A DNA stretch of 64,000 nt from Bradyrhizobium sp. LLZ17 (GTDB taxonomy: Bacteria > Pseudomonadota > Alphaproteobacteria > Rhizobiales > Xanthobacteraceae). The notes beneath the pieces are model-generated. The model did no database searches. It saw only the letters and a program-made list of their open reading frames with translations, and was not told the origin of the DNA. Every line of letters starts with the position of its first letter. The first letter of the stretch is position 1. Both the position numbers and the translations under genes were made by a program. Of the stretch, positions 29,654-38,970 are shown piece by piece. The DNA lies in contig NZ_CP165734.1 in assembly GCF_041200145.1 (NCBI RefSeq), positions 2,418,001-2,482,000 on the forward strand. The letters run 5' to 3'.

Positions 29654-31198
29654 TCAGATTTTCCGTCCCGCCTGCTCCCAATAGGGATCCCGCAGGCGGC
29701 GCTTGAAAATTTTTCCGGAATCTTCGCGCGGCAGCCCCGTTCGGATCTCGATGTGCTTCGGCACCTTGTAGTCGGCAAGCGAGGCCTTCAACCGCGCACG
29801 GATGCCGGCGGCCTCCAACGTGACGCCTGGCTGCGGCTCGACCACGGCCATCAGCGCCTCGCCGAACTCGGCATCGGGGATGCCGAACACCGCGCAATCC
29901 TGCACCCCGGGGACGGCGTGCAGCACGGCCTCGATCTCGGCCGGATAGATGTTGACCCCGCCCGAGATCACCATGTCGCGCTTGCGATCGCAGATGAAGA
30001 CGTAGCCGTCTTCGTCGATGTAGCCGACATCGCCGGAGGTGATGAAGCCGTCCCGATCGATCTCGGCGCGCTTCTCCGGCTTGTTGTGGTAGGTGAAATC
30101 GGCCATGGCGGGCATGCGGGAATAGATCTCGCCGATTTCGCCGGCCGGCAGCACACGGCCATCCTCGCCAATGAAACGCAACTCGGCACCCGGCGAAATC
30201 CTGCCGACCGTACCGGGCTTCCGCAGAGCATCTTCCGAAGTCGCGAAGGTGACGGCGCTGGATTCGGTCGAGCCGTAAAACTCGTAGATCACCGGCCCCC
30301 ACCATTCGATCATCGCGCGCTTGATGTCAGCCGGGCACGGCGCCGCGGCGTGGATGATATGGCGGAGCGAGGAGACGTCGTATTTCTTGCGAATGTTCTC
30401 CGGCAGCTTCATCAGACGGATGAACATGGTCGGCACCATGAAGATGGTGTCGATCCTGTAGCGCTCGATGAGCTCCAGAAACTCCTCGGGCTCGAAACGC
30501 GGCATCAGCACCAGCGCGCCACCAAGCTTGCCCGCGCGGATGCCGAACGAATTCGGCGCGGAATGATAGAGCGGCCCCGGCAGGATCGTGCGGGCGCCGG
30601 GCTTCAGCCCGTAGATCATCGCGCGCATGCGCTCGCCGGCTGCCGCCTGTTCCGGCGTCGGCGCGTTGCGCCGCACGCCTTTGGGGTGGCCGGTCGTGCC
30701 GGAGGTGTAGATCATGTTCATGGGCTGCGGCACCATCGGGCCCTCATAGGGCTGGTATCGCGCGAGCCAGGACTCGAAATCGATCGCGAAATCCGGCGTC
30801 GCCAGTTGAGCCGGATCGATCTTGTAGTTGGAGAGGATCTCCGGAGGCGTCGGTACGCTGAGGACCGTGACGCCCTTGAGGATCGCATCGCGCAAGCCAT
30901 GCAGCATGTCGGCGTGACCGATCAGAACGGACGTGCCGGTGTCCTTGAGGATGTAGCTGATCTCCTCCGGCTTGAAGTGCCAGTTGATCGGCACGCCATA
31001 GGCCCCGAGCCGCATCGCGGCGTAGGCGGCCTCCAGGAAGGCGATGTCGTTGCGCATCAGCATGCAGACGCAGTCGCCTTGCTTGACGCCGATCCGGGCG
31101 AGGCCGCTCGCGATGCGGTCGGCGCGGTTGGCGACCTCGGTATGGTTGCGACGGCGATCTCCGGAGACGATGCCGAGGAATCGCGACGTTTCGCTCAT
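29654..31198 (-). CDS. AMP-forming acyl-CoA synthetase
   Basis: A 514-residue ANL-superfamily enzyme. Signatures are MIYTSGTTGHPKGVRR (P-loop), YEFYGSTESSAVTF, TSGDVGYIDEDGYVFICDR and ISGGVNIYPAEIEAVL, and the C-terminal catalytic Lys in REDSGKIFKRRLRDPY. It activates a carboxylic acid to its CoA thioester with ATP. The substrate is not evident. A palindromic repeat and 119 bp separate it from the crotonase gene upstream on the same strand; the two may share a transcript. It belongs to the acyl-CoA catabolic region at 29.6-46.8 kb. Confidence 0.9.
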   Translation of the reverse strand: MSETSRFLGIVSGDRRRNHTEVANRADRIASGLARIGVKQGDCVCMLMRNDIAFLEAAYAAMRLGAYGVPINWHFKPEEISYILKDTGTSVLIGHADMLHGLRDAILKGVTVLSVPTPPEILSNYKIDPAQLATPDFAIDFESWLARYQPYEGPMVPQPMNMIYTSGTTGHPKGVRRNAPTPEQAAAGERMRAMIYGLKPGARTILPGPLYHSAPNSFGIRAGKLGGALVLMPRFEPEEFLELIERYRIDTIFMVPTMFIRLMKLPENIRKKYDVSSLRHIIHAAAPCPADIKRAMIEWWGPVIYEFYGSTESSAVTFATSEDALRKPGTVGRISPGAELRFIGEDGRVLPAGEIGEIYSRMPAMADFTYHNKPEKRAEIDRDGFITSGDVGYIDEDGYVFICDRKRDMVISGGVNIYPAEIEAVLHAVPGVQDCAVFGIPDAEFGEALMAVVEPQPGVTLEAAGIRARLKASLADYKVPKHIEIRTGLPREDSGKIFKRRLRDPYWEQAGRKI

Positions 31199-31232
31199 CG
31201 TTATGATCCGATCTTCTGTCGGTTGATGTCGC

Positions 31233-31311
31233 CGTCATTCCGGGATGGTCCGCAGGACCAGACCCGGAATCTCGAGATTCGGGTTCGCCCTTCGGGCGCC
31301 CCGGAATGACG
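31233..31311. repeat. Intergenic palindromic repeat, family A copy 4
   Basis: CGTCATTCCGGGATGGTCCG to CGCCCCGGAATGACG, central AATCTCGAGATTCGGGTT. It sits between the acyl-CoA synthetase and crotonase genes. Confidence 0.9.
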
Positions 31312-31317
31312 GAGGGA

Positions 31318-32127
31318 CTAATCCGCAAACCTCGGCGCGCGCTTTTCGAGATTGGCACGCACCGCTTCGGTCTGGTTCGCGCTGCCGATCAGCTTCTGCT
31401 GCTCGACAGATTCGGCGAGCAGCGCCGGGCCCGGATCGACCGAGAGATTGTTCAGCATCCGCTTGGCGGCGCGGATCGCGTCAGGGCTTTTTCCGGCGAT
31501 GTCGCGCGCGGCTTCGAGCGCAGCGGCGCGCGGATCGTCGCAGATGCGCGTGGCGAGGCCGAAAGCCATCGCCTCCTGCGCCGAGAAGATGCGGCCGGTG
31601 TAAGTGAGATCGCGCAGGATGTCGTCGCGCACCAGGGATGCCAGGATCGGCGTGCCCGCCATATCGGGCACGAGGCCCCATTTGATCTCCATCACCGACA
31701 TCCGCGCATCCGGTGCGAGAAAGCGCATGTCGGCGCCGAGCGCGAGCTGAAAGCCGCCGCCGAAGGCGACGCCCTGGATCGCGGCGATGACAGGCATCGG
31801 AAGCTGCCGCCAGCCCCACACCGCGGCTTGCGCAAAATTCGCCTGGCCGTGGGTGCGCTTGGTGAGGTCGCGATTTTCGCCACCCGGAATTCCGTTGCCG
31901 CCCTTCTCCTTCATCGCGGCAAAGCGTCCCATGTCGAGACCGGCGCAGAACGCGCGGCCCTCGCCGGACAACACGACGGCGCGCACGCCTTTTTCCTTTG
32001 AAAGCCGCTCGGTTGCGGCGACAAGGGCCTCAAACATCGCTTGATCGAGCGCATTCATCTTGTCTGCCCGCACCAGGCGAACATCGGCGACGCCTTCAGA
32101 GATCGAGATCGCGACGCGCTCTTCCAT
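31318..32127 (-). CDS. Enoyl-CoA hydratase/isomerase family protein (crotonase)
   Basis: A 269-residue crotonase. The oxyanion-hole segments are SGEGRAFCAGLDMGRFA and GVAFGGGFQLALGADMRF. The acidic residues in MSVMEIKWGLVPDMAGT occupy the catalytic region. It hydrates or isomerises enoyl-CoA; the exact reaction cannot be told. It is divergent from a 2,4-dienoyl-CoA-reductase-like gene, with 105 bp between the starts that contain an inverted repeat, and lies upstream of an acyl-CoA synthetase gene. The grouping suggests breakdown of an unsaturated acyl chain. Confidence 0.88.
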   Translation of the reverse strand: MEERVAISISEGVADVRLVRADKMNALDQAMFEALVAATERLSKEKGVRAVVLSGEGRAFCAGLDMGRFAAMKEKGGNGIPGGENRDLTKRTHGQANFAQAAVWGWRQLPMPVIAAIQGVAFGGGFQLALGADMRFLAPDARMSVMEIKWGLVPDMAGTPILASLVRDDILRDLTYTGRIFSAQEAMAFGLATRICDDPRAAALEAARDIAGKSPDAIRAAKRMLNNLSVDPGPALLAESVEQQKLIGSANQTEAVRANLEKRAPRFAD

Positions 32128-32188
32128 GGATGAATTCTCCCCTGTTCTTGTTCAGTGCCGCTTTACAGGAAGACGGCGGCCGGATTTA

Positions 32189-32210
32189 GTCAATCGACCA
32201 ATTAACTGAC
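32189..32210. promoter_or_regulatory. Imperfect inverted repeat in a divergent promoter region
   Basis: An AT-rich 22-bp stretch starting GTCAATCG and ending ATTAACTGAC, with GTCA and TGAC as mirrored ends. It lies between the divergent crotonase and dienoyl-CoA-reductase genes and could bind a TetR- or MarR-type regulator. No regulator gene is adjacent. Confidence 0.3.
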
Positions 32211-32232
32211 AATGCCTGCGGAGGAAACAGCC

Positions 32233-33105
32233 ATGTTCAAGGAAAATCTTCTGGCCGGCCGCAACATCCTGGTCACCGGCGGCGGCACCGGGCTCGGCAA
32301 GGCAATGGCGGCGCGCTTTCTTCAGCTCGGCGCCGAGGTGCACATCTGCGGCCGGCGCAAGATCGTCTGCGACGAGACCGCGACCGAGCTGATGGATGAG
32401 TATGGCGGCCGGGTCACCAGCCACGGCGTCGACATCCGCAACGCACTCGCGGTGGACGAGATGGTCGACAACATTTTTCGCGAGGCGCCGCTGACCGACC
32501 TCATCAACAATGCCGCCGGCAATTTCATCTCGCGCAGCGAGGAGCTTTCGCCGCGCGGTTTCGATGCCGTCGCCAACATCGTCATGCACGGTACGTTTTA
32601 CGTCACGCATGCGGTGGGCAAGCGCTGGATCGCAGCGAAGCAGCCCGGCAACGTCGTCTCGATCACCACGACCTGGGTGCGCAACGGCTCGCCCTATGTG
32701 GTGCCGTCGGCGATGAGCAAGTCGGCGATCCACGCGATGACGATGTCGCTCGCAGCCGAATGGGGCCGATACGGCATCCGGCTGAACACGATCGCGCCGG
32801 GCGAAATCCCGACCGAGGGCATGAGCAAGCGCATCAAGCCGGGCGACGAGGCCGGCGCGCGCACCAAGGCGATGAACCCGATGGGCCGCGTCGGGACGAT
32901 GGAGGAGTTGCAGAACGTTGCCGTGTTCCTGGTTTCCGGCGGCTGCGACTGGATCTCCGGCGAGACCATCGCCATGGACGGCGCCCAGGCGCTGGCCATG
33001 GGCGGCAATTTCTACCAGCTCCGCGACTGGAGCGACGACGACTGGAAAACCGCCCGCGAGAGCATCATGGCGCAGAACGAGAAGGACCGGGCGAAGCGGG
33101 GATAG
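32233..33105 (+). CDS. SDR oxidoreductase of 2,4-dienoyl-CoA reductase (DECR) type
   Basis: A 290-residue short-chain dehydrogenase from the ATG at 32233, behind a strong GGAGGAAA site. It has LVTGGGTGLGKAMAARFL and NNAAGNF. In place of the classical Tyr-x3-Lys it shows VVPSAMSKSAIHAMTMSLAA, and then EWGRYGIRLNTIAPGEI. This Ser-x3-Lys version is the hallmark of DECR1-type 2,4-dienoyl-CoA reductases, which use NADPH to remove conjugated double bonds during oxidation of unsaturated acyl-CoA. It therefore probably works with the neighbouring crotonases and acyl-CoA synthetases. Confidence 0.85.
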   Translation: MFKENLLAGRNILVTGGGTGLGKAMAARFLQLGAEVHICGRRKIVCDETATELMDEYGGRVTSHGVDIRNALAVDEMVDNIFREAPLTDLINNAAGNFISRSEELSPRGFDAVANIVMHGTFYVTHAVGKRWIAAKQPGNVVSITTTWVRNGSPYVVPSAMSKSAIHAMTMSLAAEWGRYGIRLNTIAPGEIPTEGMSKRIKPGDEAGARTKAMNPMGRVGTMEELQNVAVFLVSGGCDWISGETIAMDGAQALAMGGNFYQLRDWSDDDWKTARESIMAQNEKDRAKRG

Positions 33106-33150
33106 TCTCTTTGCAACGTAAGGCGTGAAGACGTCGCTCCACACTCCGTC

Positions 33151-33289
33151 GTCGTCCCGGCCTAGTGCGCAATTGCGCACGGGGGCCGGGACCCATACCC
33201 ACCGAATGTAGTTTGGCGAAGATTGGCCATGACCGGTCTTCGCCAAATTGCGTCTTGTGGCTATGGGTCCCGGCCTTCGCCGGGACGAC
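33151..33289. repeat. Intergenic palindromic repeat, family B copy 2
   Basis: GTCGTCCCGGCCTAGTGCGC at one end, GGTCCCGGCCTTCGCCGGGA and CGAC at the other. It contains a short insertion (GCGCAATTGCGC) that is itself a palindrome. Confidence 0.88.
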
Positions 33290-33380
33290 GCGTGAGAGAG
33301 ACGCCCCCCTCCACCATCTTGTCTTCACCCGCGGATGACGCCACACTCTGCGGCATAACAACAGACGTCACGGGAGAGAC

Positions 33381-34961
33381 ATGTCCAGCTCACAGCCATT
33401 GGCTGACCTCGCCGAGATGGTGCGCGAGCGCGCGAACAGCCGCGGCAACGCCATTGCCTTTGAGTTCGAGGGCCGCATCACCAGCTTTGCCGAATTCCAC
33501 GTCAACACCAACAAGGTCGCCAGCGCACTGATCGCGATGGGTGTAACGAAGGGCGAACGCATCGCCTATCTCGGCAAGAACAGCGACATCTATTTCGAGC
33601 TGCTGATGGGCGCGATGAAGGCCGGCGCGGTGATGGCGCCGGTGAACTGGCGGCTCGCCGGGCCCGAGGTCGCCTTCATCGTCAGCGACTGCAAGGCACC
33701 GGTGCTGTTCGTGGGACCGGAGTTCATCGCACTCGTCCGTCAGATCAAGGACAAGCTGCCGAGCGTGCGCGCCGTCATCACCACTGAAGGCGGCGCTCCG
33801 GAATGGCAAGATTTTGCCGCCTGGCGTGACGCGCAGAGCGGCGACGACCCGAAAGTGCCGATCGACACCCGGGACATCGCGATCCAGCTCTATACATCAG
33901 GCACCACCGGCAAGCCGAAAGGCGCCATGCTGTCGCATGCGAACTTCCTCAACCTGGTGCAGACCGGCAACGCGGAGGACAAGCCGGAGTGGAATCGGTG
34001 GTCGACCGACGATGTGTCGCTCGTGGCGATGCCGATCTTCCACATCGGCGGCTCCGGCTGGGGCGTCATGGGCCTCTATCACGGCGCCCGCGGCGTGATC
34101 GCGCGCGAGTTCGATCCGACCAAGGTGCTCGATTTCTTCGAGCAGTCCGGCATCACAAAGCTGTTCATGGTGCCGGCGGCGATGCAGTTCGTGGTGCGGC
34201 AGCCGCGCGCGAAGACGGTCGATTTCTCGCGGCTGAAATACATGCTGTACGGCGCCTCGCCCATTCCCGCTGCGCTGCTGAAGGAATGCATCGAAATTTT
34301 TAAATGCGGCTTCGTGCAGATGTACGGCATGACCGAGACCACCGGCACCATCGTCGCACTGCCGCCGGAGGATCACGTCGAGGGGCTGGAGCGGATGCGC
34401 TCGGCCGGCAAGGCGCTGCCGGGCGTCGAGATCGCGATCCTCGATGTCGACGGCACACCGCTGCCGCCGCGTCAGGTCGGGGAGATCGCGACGCGCTCGG
34501 GCTCGAACATGGCCGGATACTGGAACCTGCCGGAGGCGACCGCCGCGACGCTGCGCGCCGACGGCTGGCTGCGCACCGGCGATGCCGGTTACCTGGACGA
34601 GGACGGCTACCTCTACATCCACGACCGCATCAAGGACATGATCATCTCCGGCGGCGAGAACATCTACCCGGCCGAGGTCGAGAGCGCGCTGTGCGATCAT
34701 CCTGACGTGGCGGAGGCCGCCGTGATCGGCGTCCCCGACGACAAGTGGGGCGAGGCGGTGAAGGCCGTCGTGGTGATGAAGCCCGGCAGGCAGGCAACCG
34801 CAACCGACATCATCAACTTCACCCGCGAGCGCATCGCCGGCTTCAAGACGCCGAAGAGCGTGGAGTTTCTGCCGGCGCTGCCGCGCAATCCGTCAGGCAA
34901 GATTTTGCGGCGGCAGTTGCGCGAGCCGTATTGGGCGGGGAAGGACCGAAGGGTGAATTAG
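33381..34961 (+). CDS. Fatty-acyl-CoA synthetase (AMP-forming)
   Basis: A 526-residue ANL enzyme, paralogous to the one at 29654. It shows [74 protein letters not shown] and the catalytic Lys in [17 protein letters not shown]. The sequence is close to long-chain fatty-acid CoA ligases, so a fatty or alicyclic acid is likely. It follows the DECR-type gene in the same direction after 275 bp containing a repeat, and is convergent with an acyl-CoA dehydrogenase gene. Confidence 0.9.
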   Translation: MSSSQPLADLAEMVRERANSRGNAIAFEFEGRITSFAEFHVNTNKVASALIAMGVTKGERIAYLGKNSDIYFELLMGAMKAGAVMAPVNWRLAGPEVAFIVSDCKAPVLFVGPEFIALVRQIKDKLPSVRAVITTEGGAPEWQDFAAWRDAQSGDDPKVPIDTRDIAIQLYTSGTTGKPKGAMLSHANFLNLVQTGNAEDKPEWNRWSTDDVSLVAMPIFHIGGSGWGVMGLYHGARGVIAREFDPTKVLDFFEQSGITKLFMVPAAMQFVVRQPRAKTVDFSRLKYMLYGASPIPAALLKECIEIFKCGFVQMYGMTETTGTIVALPPEDHVEGLERMRSAGKALPGVEIAILDVDGTPLPPRQVGEIATRSGSNMAGYWNLPEATAATLRADGWLRTGDAGYLDEDGYLYIHDRIKDMIISGGENIYPAEVESALCDHPDVAEAAVIGVPDDKWGEAVKAVVVMKPGRQATATDIINFTRERIAGFKTPKSVEFLPALPRNPSGKILRRQLREPYWAGKDRRVN

Positions 34962-34979
34962 CGCCACTCCAGCCACATC

Positions 34980-35099
34980 GTCGTCCCGGCGAAGGCCGGG
35001 ACCCATAACCACCGAACGCAGTTTGGCGAAGGCTGGCAACTACCAGCTCAGCCCAAACCCCTCCCTGGGGTTATGGGTCCCGGCCTTCGCCGGGACGAC
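34980..35099. repeat. Intergenic palindromic repeat, family B copy 3
   Basis: GTCGTCCCGGCGAAGGCCGG to GGCCTTCGCCGGGACGAC. It lies between convergent genes, where it could serve as a bidirectional terminator. Confidence 0.9.
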
Positions 35100-35126
35100 C
35101 CCGGGGGAGAGACCGCGCGTAACACC

Positions 35127-36401
35127 CTAATGCTTCCCCGGCCCCATATACCCAAACAAGAATCCCGCCACCTTGCGCATCTGGATTTCCTCGCTGCCCT
35201 CCGTGATGCGATAGCGGCGGTGATGGCGGTAGATGTGCTCGAACGGCTTGTGGCGTGAGTAACCCATGCCGCCATGGACCTGCATGGCGCGGTCGGCGGA
35301 TTCGCAAGCGAGGCGGTTTGCCCAGTAGTTGCACATCGAGACGCGGTCGGAGAGCGTGCGCTCGATCTGCTCCTCGTTGAGCTTGTCCATTTCCCAGGCG
35401 GTCTTGCGGATCAGGAGCCGCAGCATCTCGGCCTGCGTCGCAAGCTCCACCAGCGGGAACTGGATCGCCTGGTTCTCGGCGAGCGCCTTGCCGAACGGCT
35501 TTCGCGCGCGGGCGTATTTGACGCTTTCGTCGATGCAGTAGACGGCGGCGCCGAGCGAGCTCGCCGCCTGGCGGATGCGGTTCTGGTGGACGAAACATTG
35601 CGCCAGCGACAGGCCACGGCCGACCTCGCCGAACAGCGCATCCTCCGCCACGAACACGTCGGTAAAACTGACGCGGGGATGATCGGTCGGCATGTTGAAG
35701 GTCCACATATACTCTTCGATCTTCACGCCGTGACTCTTGGCCGGCACCAGGAAACAGGTAATGCCGCGGGCATCGCCGTCATTGCCGCTGGTGCGCGCGA
35801 ACAGCGCGCAATGCGTGGCGACGTGCATGCCGGTGGTCCACATCTTCTCACCGTTGATGACCCAGCCCTTGACGTTGTCGCGGGTCGCCGGCACCGCGCG
35901 CGTCTCCATGTGGGTGGCGTCCGAGCCGTGATGCGGCTCGGTCAATCCAAACGTAATGCGGTACTTGCCCTTGATCGAGCCGTCGATCATCGCCTTCTGG
36001 TCGTCACGCCCGTAGCGGTCGAGCATGGTGGCGACCGGGAAATTGCCGACGATGGAGTGCTCGTTCTGGAGATCGTTGTGCAGGCCGAGGCCTTTTGCGG
36101 CAAAATGCTCGCGGATCACGGCCATCCAGAGGTTGGAGCCGTCCTTGCCGCCATATTGCTTCGGCACAGGAAAGCGCAGGTGCCCGGCAGCGTCCGCGAG
36201 ATCCTTGGCCCTGCGCAGCAGCGCTTCCCATTCGTGGCGCGGCAAGCCGCCGTTCTCGAAATCGGTGCGCGCCCATTCGCGGCGATGGTCGAAGAAACGG
36301 ATGTTGTCGTCGGCCTGTTCCAGCGGCTTGATCTCGCGGTCGATGAAACGGTCGAGCTCCCCGAGATAGGCGACGAGATCGGCAGGCAATGAGAAATCCA
36401 C
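35127..36401 (-). CDS. Acyl-CoA dehydrogenase
   Basis: A 424-residue flavoprotein with the full three-domain ACAD fold. It shows the FAD and substrate segment FGLTEPHHGSDATHMETRA, EKMWTTGMHVA, the flavin-binding QVHGGMGYSRHKPFEHIYR, and the catalytic Glu in YRITEGSEEIQMRKV. It oxidises acyl-CoA to trans-2-enoyl-CoA. It is divergent from a crotonase gene that could take the next step, with 211 bp between starts. The substrate is not evident. It differs from the second dehydrogenase at 41464, which is of ACAD11 type. Confidence 0.9.
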   Translation of the reverse strand: MDFSLPADLVAYLGELDRFIDREIKPLEQADDNIRFFDHRREWARTDFENGGLPRHEWEALLRRAKDLADAAGHLRFPVPKQYGGKDGSNLWMAVIREHFAAKGLGLHNDLQNEHSIVGNFPVATMLDRYGRDDQKAMIDGSIKGKYRITFGLTEPHHGSDATHMETRAVPATRDNVKGWVINGEKMWTTGMHVATHCALFARTSGNDGDARGITCFLVPAKSHGVKIEEYMWTFNMPTDHPRVSFTDVFVAEDALFGEVGRGLSLAQCFVHQNRIRQAASSLGAAVYCIDESVKYARARKPFGKALAENQAIQFPLVELATQAEMLRLLIRKTAWEMDKLNEEQIERTLSDRVSMCNYWANRLACESADRAMQVHGGMGYSRHKPFEHIYRHHRRYRITEGSEEIQMRKVAGFLFGYMGPGKH

Positions 36402-36612
36402 GAGTCTCTCCCGGAACGATTTTATCGTTTTGCGTTAAGGCGCTATGCGGCGCGTCTGCTTCGCGCGATTAAGGTGAGAAGAGCGTGCGCAAGTCAAGCA
36501 ATCCGAGGCGCGCGAAGCACGCAAGGCGCATTGCGCAATTCGATGGTGTTGCAGCGCTGACGCGCGCTAGTATGGCGTCAATATGCCTTCACGAGAAAAT
36601 GCGGGAGCGACC

Positions 36613-37392
36613 ATGGAGCTGAAATTTTCGAAGGTGGACCGCAAGGGGCCGATCACGATCGTCACGCTGTCGCGGCCCGAGGTGTACAACGCGCTGCACA
36701 CCGATGCGCATTTCGAGCTCCAAAGAGTGTTTGACGATTTCTCCGCGGACCCTGCGCAATGGGTCGCGGTCGTCACCGGCGCCGGCGACAAGGCGTTCTG
36801 CGCCGGCAACGATTTGAAGTGGCAGGCGGCCGGGGGAAAACGCGGCTGGGACAAGGGCGGCTTTGCCGGCCTCACCGCGCGCTTCGACTGCGACAAGCCG
36901 ATCATCGCCGCCGTCAACGGCGTCGCGATGGGCGGCGGCTTCGAGATTGCGCTCGCCTGCGACCTGATCATTGCGTCCGAGAATGCGACCTTCGCGCTGC
37001 CCGAGCCGCGCGTCGGTCTTGCCGCGCTCGCCGGCGGTCTGCACCGCCTGCCGCGGCAGATTGGTTTGAAGCGCGCCATGGGCATGATCCTCACCGCGCG
37101 TCATGTCAGCGCCAAGGAAGGTTTTGAGCTCGGCTTCGTCAACGAAGTGGTGCCGCAGGGCGAAGCGCTCACGGGCGCATTGCGCTGGGCCGAGATGATC
37201 ACCAAGAACTCGCCGATGTCGATCCGCGCGTCGAAGCAGACCATTCAGAAAGGGCTCGGCGTGTCGCTCGAGCAGGCGATCGCGGAGCAGAGGGACTATC
37301 CGGCGGTGAAGGCGATGGTGGCCTCGCAGGATTACATCGAGGGCCCGAAGGCGTTTTCGGAGAAGCGGCCGCCGAACTGGGCGGGGAAGTAG
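36613..37392 (+). CDS. Enoyl-CoA hydratase (crotonase)
   Basis: A 259-residue crotonase from the ATG at 36613, preceded by GGGAGCG; an upstream ATG at 36583 in the same frame has no ribosome site. It shows TGAGDKAFCAGNDLKWQA and GVAMGGGFEIALACDLIIA (oxyanion hole), and the catalytic Glu region FALPEPRVGLAALAGG. It hydrates enoyl-CoA to 3-hydroxyacyl-CoA. It is divergent from the acyl-CoA dehydrogenase gene, forming a plausible dehydrogenase-hydratase pair. Confidence 0.88.
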   Translation: MELKFSKVDRKGPITIVTLSRPEVYNALHTDAHFELQRVFDDFSADPAQWVAVVTGAGDKAFCAGNDLKWQAAGGKRGWDKGGFAGLTARFDCDKPIIAAVNGVAMGGGFEIALACDLIIASENATFALPEPRVGLAALAGGLHRLPRQIGLKRAMGMILTARHVSAKEGFELGFVNEVVPQGEALTGALRWAEMITKNSPMSIRASKQTIQKGLGVSLEQAIAEQRDYPAVKAMVASQDYIEGPKAFSEKRPPNWAGK

Positions 37393-37407
37393 GAAGGTGT
37401 CTCCCCT

Positions 37408-37493
37408 CGTCATTGCGAGCGCAGCGAAGCAATCCAGACTGTCTCCGCGGCAATACCCTGGATTGCTTCGTCGCAAGGGCTCCTCGCAATGAC
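37408..37493. repeat. Intergenic palindromic repeat, family D copy 2
   Basis: CGTCATTGCGAGCGCAGCGA with AGCAATCCAGACTG at one end, and the inverted CCTGGATTGCTTCG and CTCGCAATGAC at the other. Confidence 0.88.
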
Positions 37494-37512
37494 AGTTGCG
37501 AGGGACTGACGT

Positions 37513-37600
37513 GTAGCCCGGATGGAGCGAAGCGCAATCCGGGGCAACTGCATCTTTCGCGCGATCGTCCCGGATTACGCTTCGCTCCATCCGGGGCTAC
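37513..37600. repeat. Intergenic palindromic repeat, family E copy 1
   Basis: GTAGCCCGGATGGAGCGAAG with CGCAATCCGGG at one end and its inverse, CCCGGATTACGCTTCGCTCC and ATCCGGGGCTAC, at the other. The second copy is at 40706. Confidence 0.9.
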
Positions 37601-37608
37601 AAAGCCGC

Positions 37609-37980
37609 CTACCGCCCGAGCTCGCGCTTGTACGAGGCGTAGTTCGGCTGGTCGACCGCGAGCTTGTCCATCGTGGTCGCCCACAGATGCTCGGCAAGGC
37701 CTGGCATTGCGAGATCGACCTCGCCCTTGGCGATGCGCTCGGCAAGTGCGCGGTTCAGCTCGGCCACCGTACCGCCCGTCCCCAGCAGCGCACGCAGCCG
37801 CTCCACCTCCCTCGCATCGCTGCCCTCCTCCAGGGTCAATTGCCGCGTCACGAGGTCCAGGATGTTGATGGCGACGCGCAGCTTGAAGGCCTGGTGGCCG
37901 GAGATCAGCGGCGTGATGTCGTTGCGGAGAAAATCCGCAACCGTTTTGGTCAGCTCGCCAGGTGTCGGTTCGTCCTGCAT
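37609..37980 (-). CDS. DUF6285 small protein, probable partner of the APH-type kinase
   Basis: A 123-residue acidic, mainly helical protein (LTKTVADFLRNDITPLISG, FKLRVAINILDLVTRQL) that I assign to DUF6285. It starts 3 bp after the stop of the APH kinase gene. In Pseudomonas putida levulinate catabolism, the kinase LvaA needs a small protein, LvaB, encoded next to it. This gene has the matching size and position, so an LvaB-like role is inferred. No catalytic residues are recognisable. Confidence 0.75.
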   Translation of the reverse strand: MQDEPTPGELTKTVADFLRNDITPLISGHQAFKLRVAINILDLVTRQLTLEEGSDAREVERLRALLGTGGTVAELNRALAERIAKGEVDLAMPGLAEHLWATTMDKLAVDQPNYASYKRELGR

Positions 37981-37983
37981 GTT

Positions 37984-38970
37984 TCACCCTCCGCGCGGCG
38001 CGAGCAGTCGCAACAGATCGATCTCGGTTTCGGACGCGCGGCGGCCGATCATCGCGCGCTCCATGGAATGGTCGGGGCCCTCGCGAAACCGCTGCATCAT
38101 GCCGCCACACATGATGCCCCAGCGCAACGTCCCCATCACTTCCCAGAATCTTACGCGCGACGGATCGACCTTGCGGCCGGCGGCCTCGTAGCCGGCGAAC
38201 ATATCCTCGCGTGAGCCAAAGCCGCCGACGGGCTTGTCGATCTCGCCGAACCGCCAGGAGTTGACACAAACCCAGCCGAGATCCTCCATGGGGTCGCCGA
38301 GATGGGCGAGCTCCCAGTCCAGCACCGCACGAACGCCGTCCGCGCCAATGATGAGGTTGCCGTTGCGGAAATCGCCGTGGACCAGCGTCCCCTCGGCAGC
38401 CGGACCGGGATCGTGATCGCGCAGCCAGCGCAGCGCCAGCTCGAACACCGGCTTGGGCCAATTCAAGCTGCGATAGTCGCGCTCGAACTCAGCGATCTCC
38501 TTCGCCGCGGTCATGCGCCGCAGCTCGGGCAGTTTCGTCAGCGGCAGCGTGTGCACGCCCGCGAGCACGCCGCCGATCTGCCGGGCCAAAAGCGGCCGCG
38601 CCGCGGCGAACTCGTCATCGCGCAGGATCTTGCGCGCGATGGTCTCGCCCTCGACCCGCTGCATGATGAAGCCGGTGCCGAGATCATCTTCGGCCGTCAA
38701 CACCTGCATGACGCGCGGCGACGGAACGCCGGCATCATAGGCGAGCTGCATCAGAGCAGCTTCGGCAGCCAGGCCCGCTGCTCGCGTCGGCGCCGCGCCA
38801 TAGCCTTTCGGCGAGCGGCGCAGGATCGCACCGATCGGCCCATCGGGATGCATGATGTCGAAACGCCAGGTTTCCTGGCTGGCACCGCCCGACAGTCTTG
38901 CGGTAGCCGCGACGCCCGTCGCGCCCGGGCACCAGCGAGCAACACTGCGGGAAAGCGCCGCCTCGATCAT
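37984..38970 (-). CDS. APH-family phosphotransferase, ACAD10/11- or LvaA-like
   Basis: A 328-residue aminoglycoside-phosphotransferase-fold kinase. It shows the catalytic loop Asp200 and Asn204 (LVHGDFRNGNLIIG) and the metal-binding Asp218 (RAVLDWELAHLGDPMEDLG), closely resembling the kinase domain of human ACAD10/ACAD11. In that group and in LvaA, the enzyme phosphorylates 4-hydroxyacyl-CoA, which an ACAD partner then converts to enoyl-CoA. It overlaps the upstream crotonase gene by 4 bp and is followed at once by DUF6285. An ACAD11-like dehydrogenase lies 2.5 kb away. This is unlikely to be antibiotic resistance. Confidence 0.85.
   Translation of the reverse strand: MIEAALSRSVARWCPGATGVAATARLSGGASQETWRFDIMHPDGPIGAILRRSPKGYGAAPTRAAGLAAEAALMQLAYDAGVPSPRVMQVLTAEDDLGTGFIMQRVEGETIARKILRDDEFAAARPLLARQIGGVLAGVHTLPLTKLPELRRMTAAKEIAEFERDYRSLNWPKPVFELALRWLRDHDPGPAAEGTLVHGDFRNGNLIIGADGVRAVLDWELAHLGDPMEDLGWVCVNSWRFGEIDKPVGGFGSREDMFAGYEAAGRKVDPSRVRFWEVMGTLRWGIMCGGMMQRFREGPDHSMERAMIGRRASETEIDLLRLLAPRGG

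Noticed and set aside
29594..31309. A 571-codon plus-strand frame opposite an acyl-CoA synthetase
   Set aside because: Antisense shadow of a gene with all ANL motifs.
37984..38970. Aminoglycoside resistance gene
   Set aside because: The fold matches, but sequence and neighbours point to the ACAD10/11-type metabolic kinase group.
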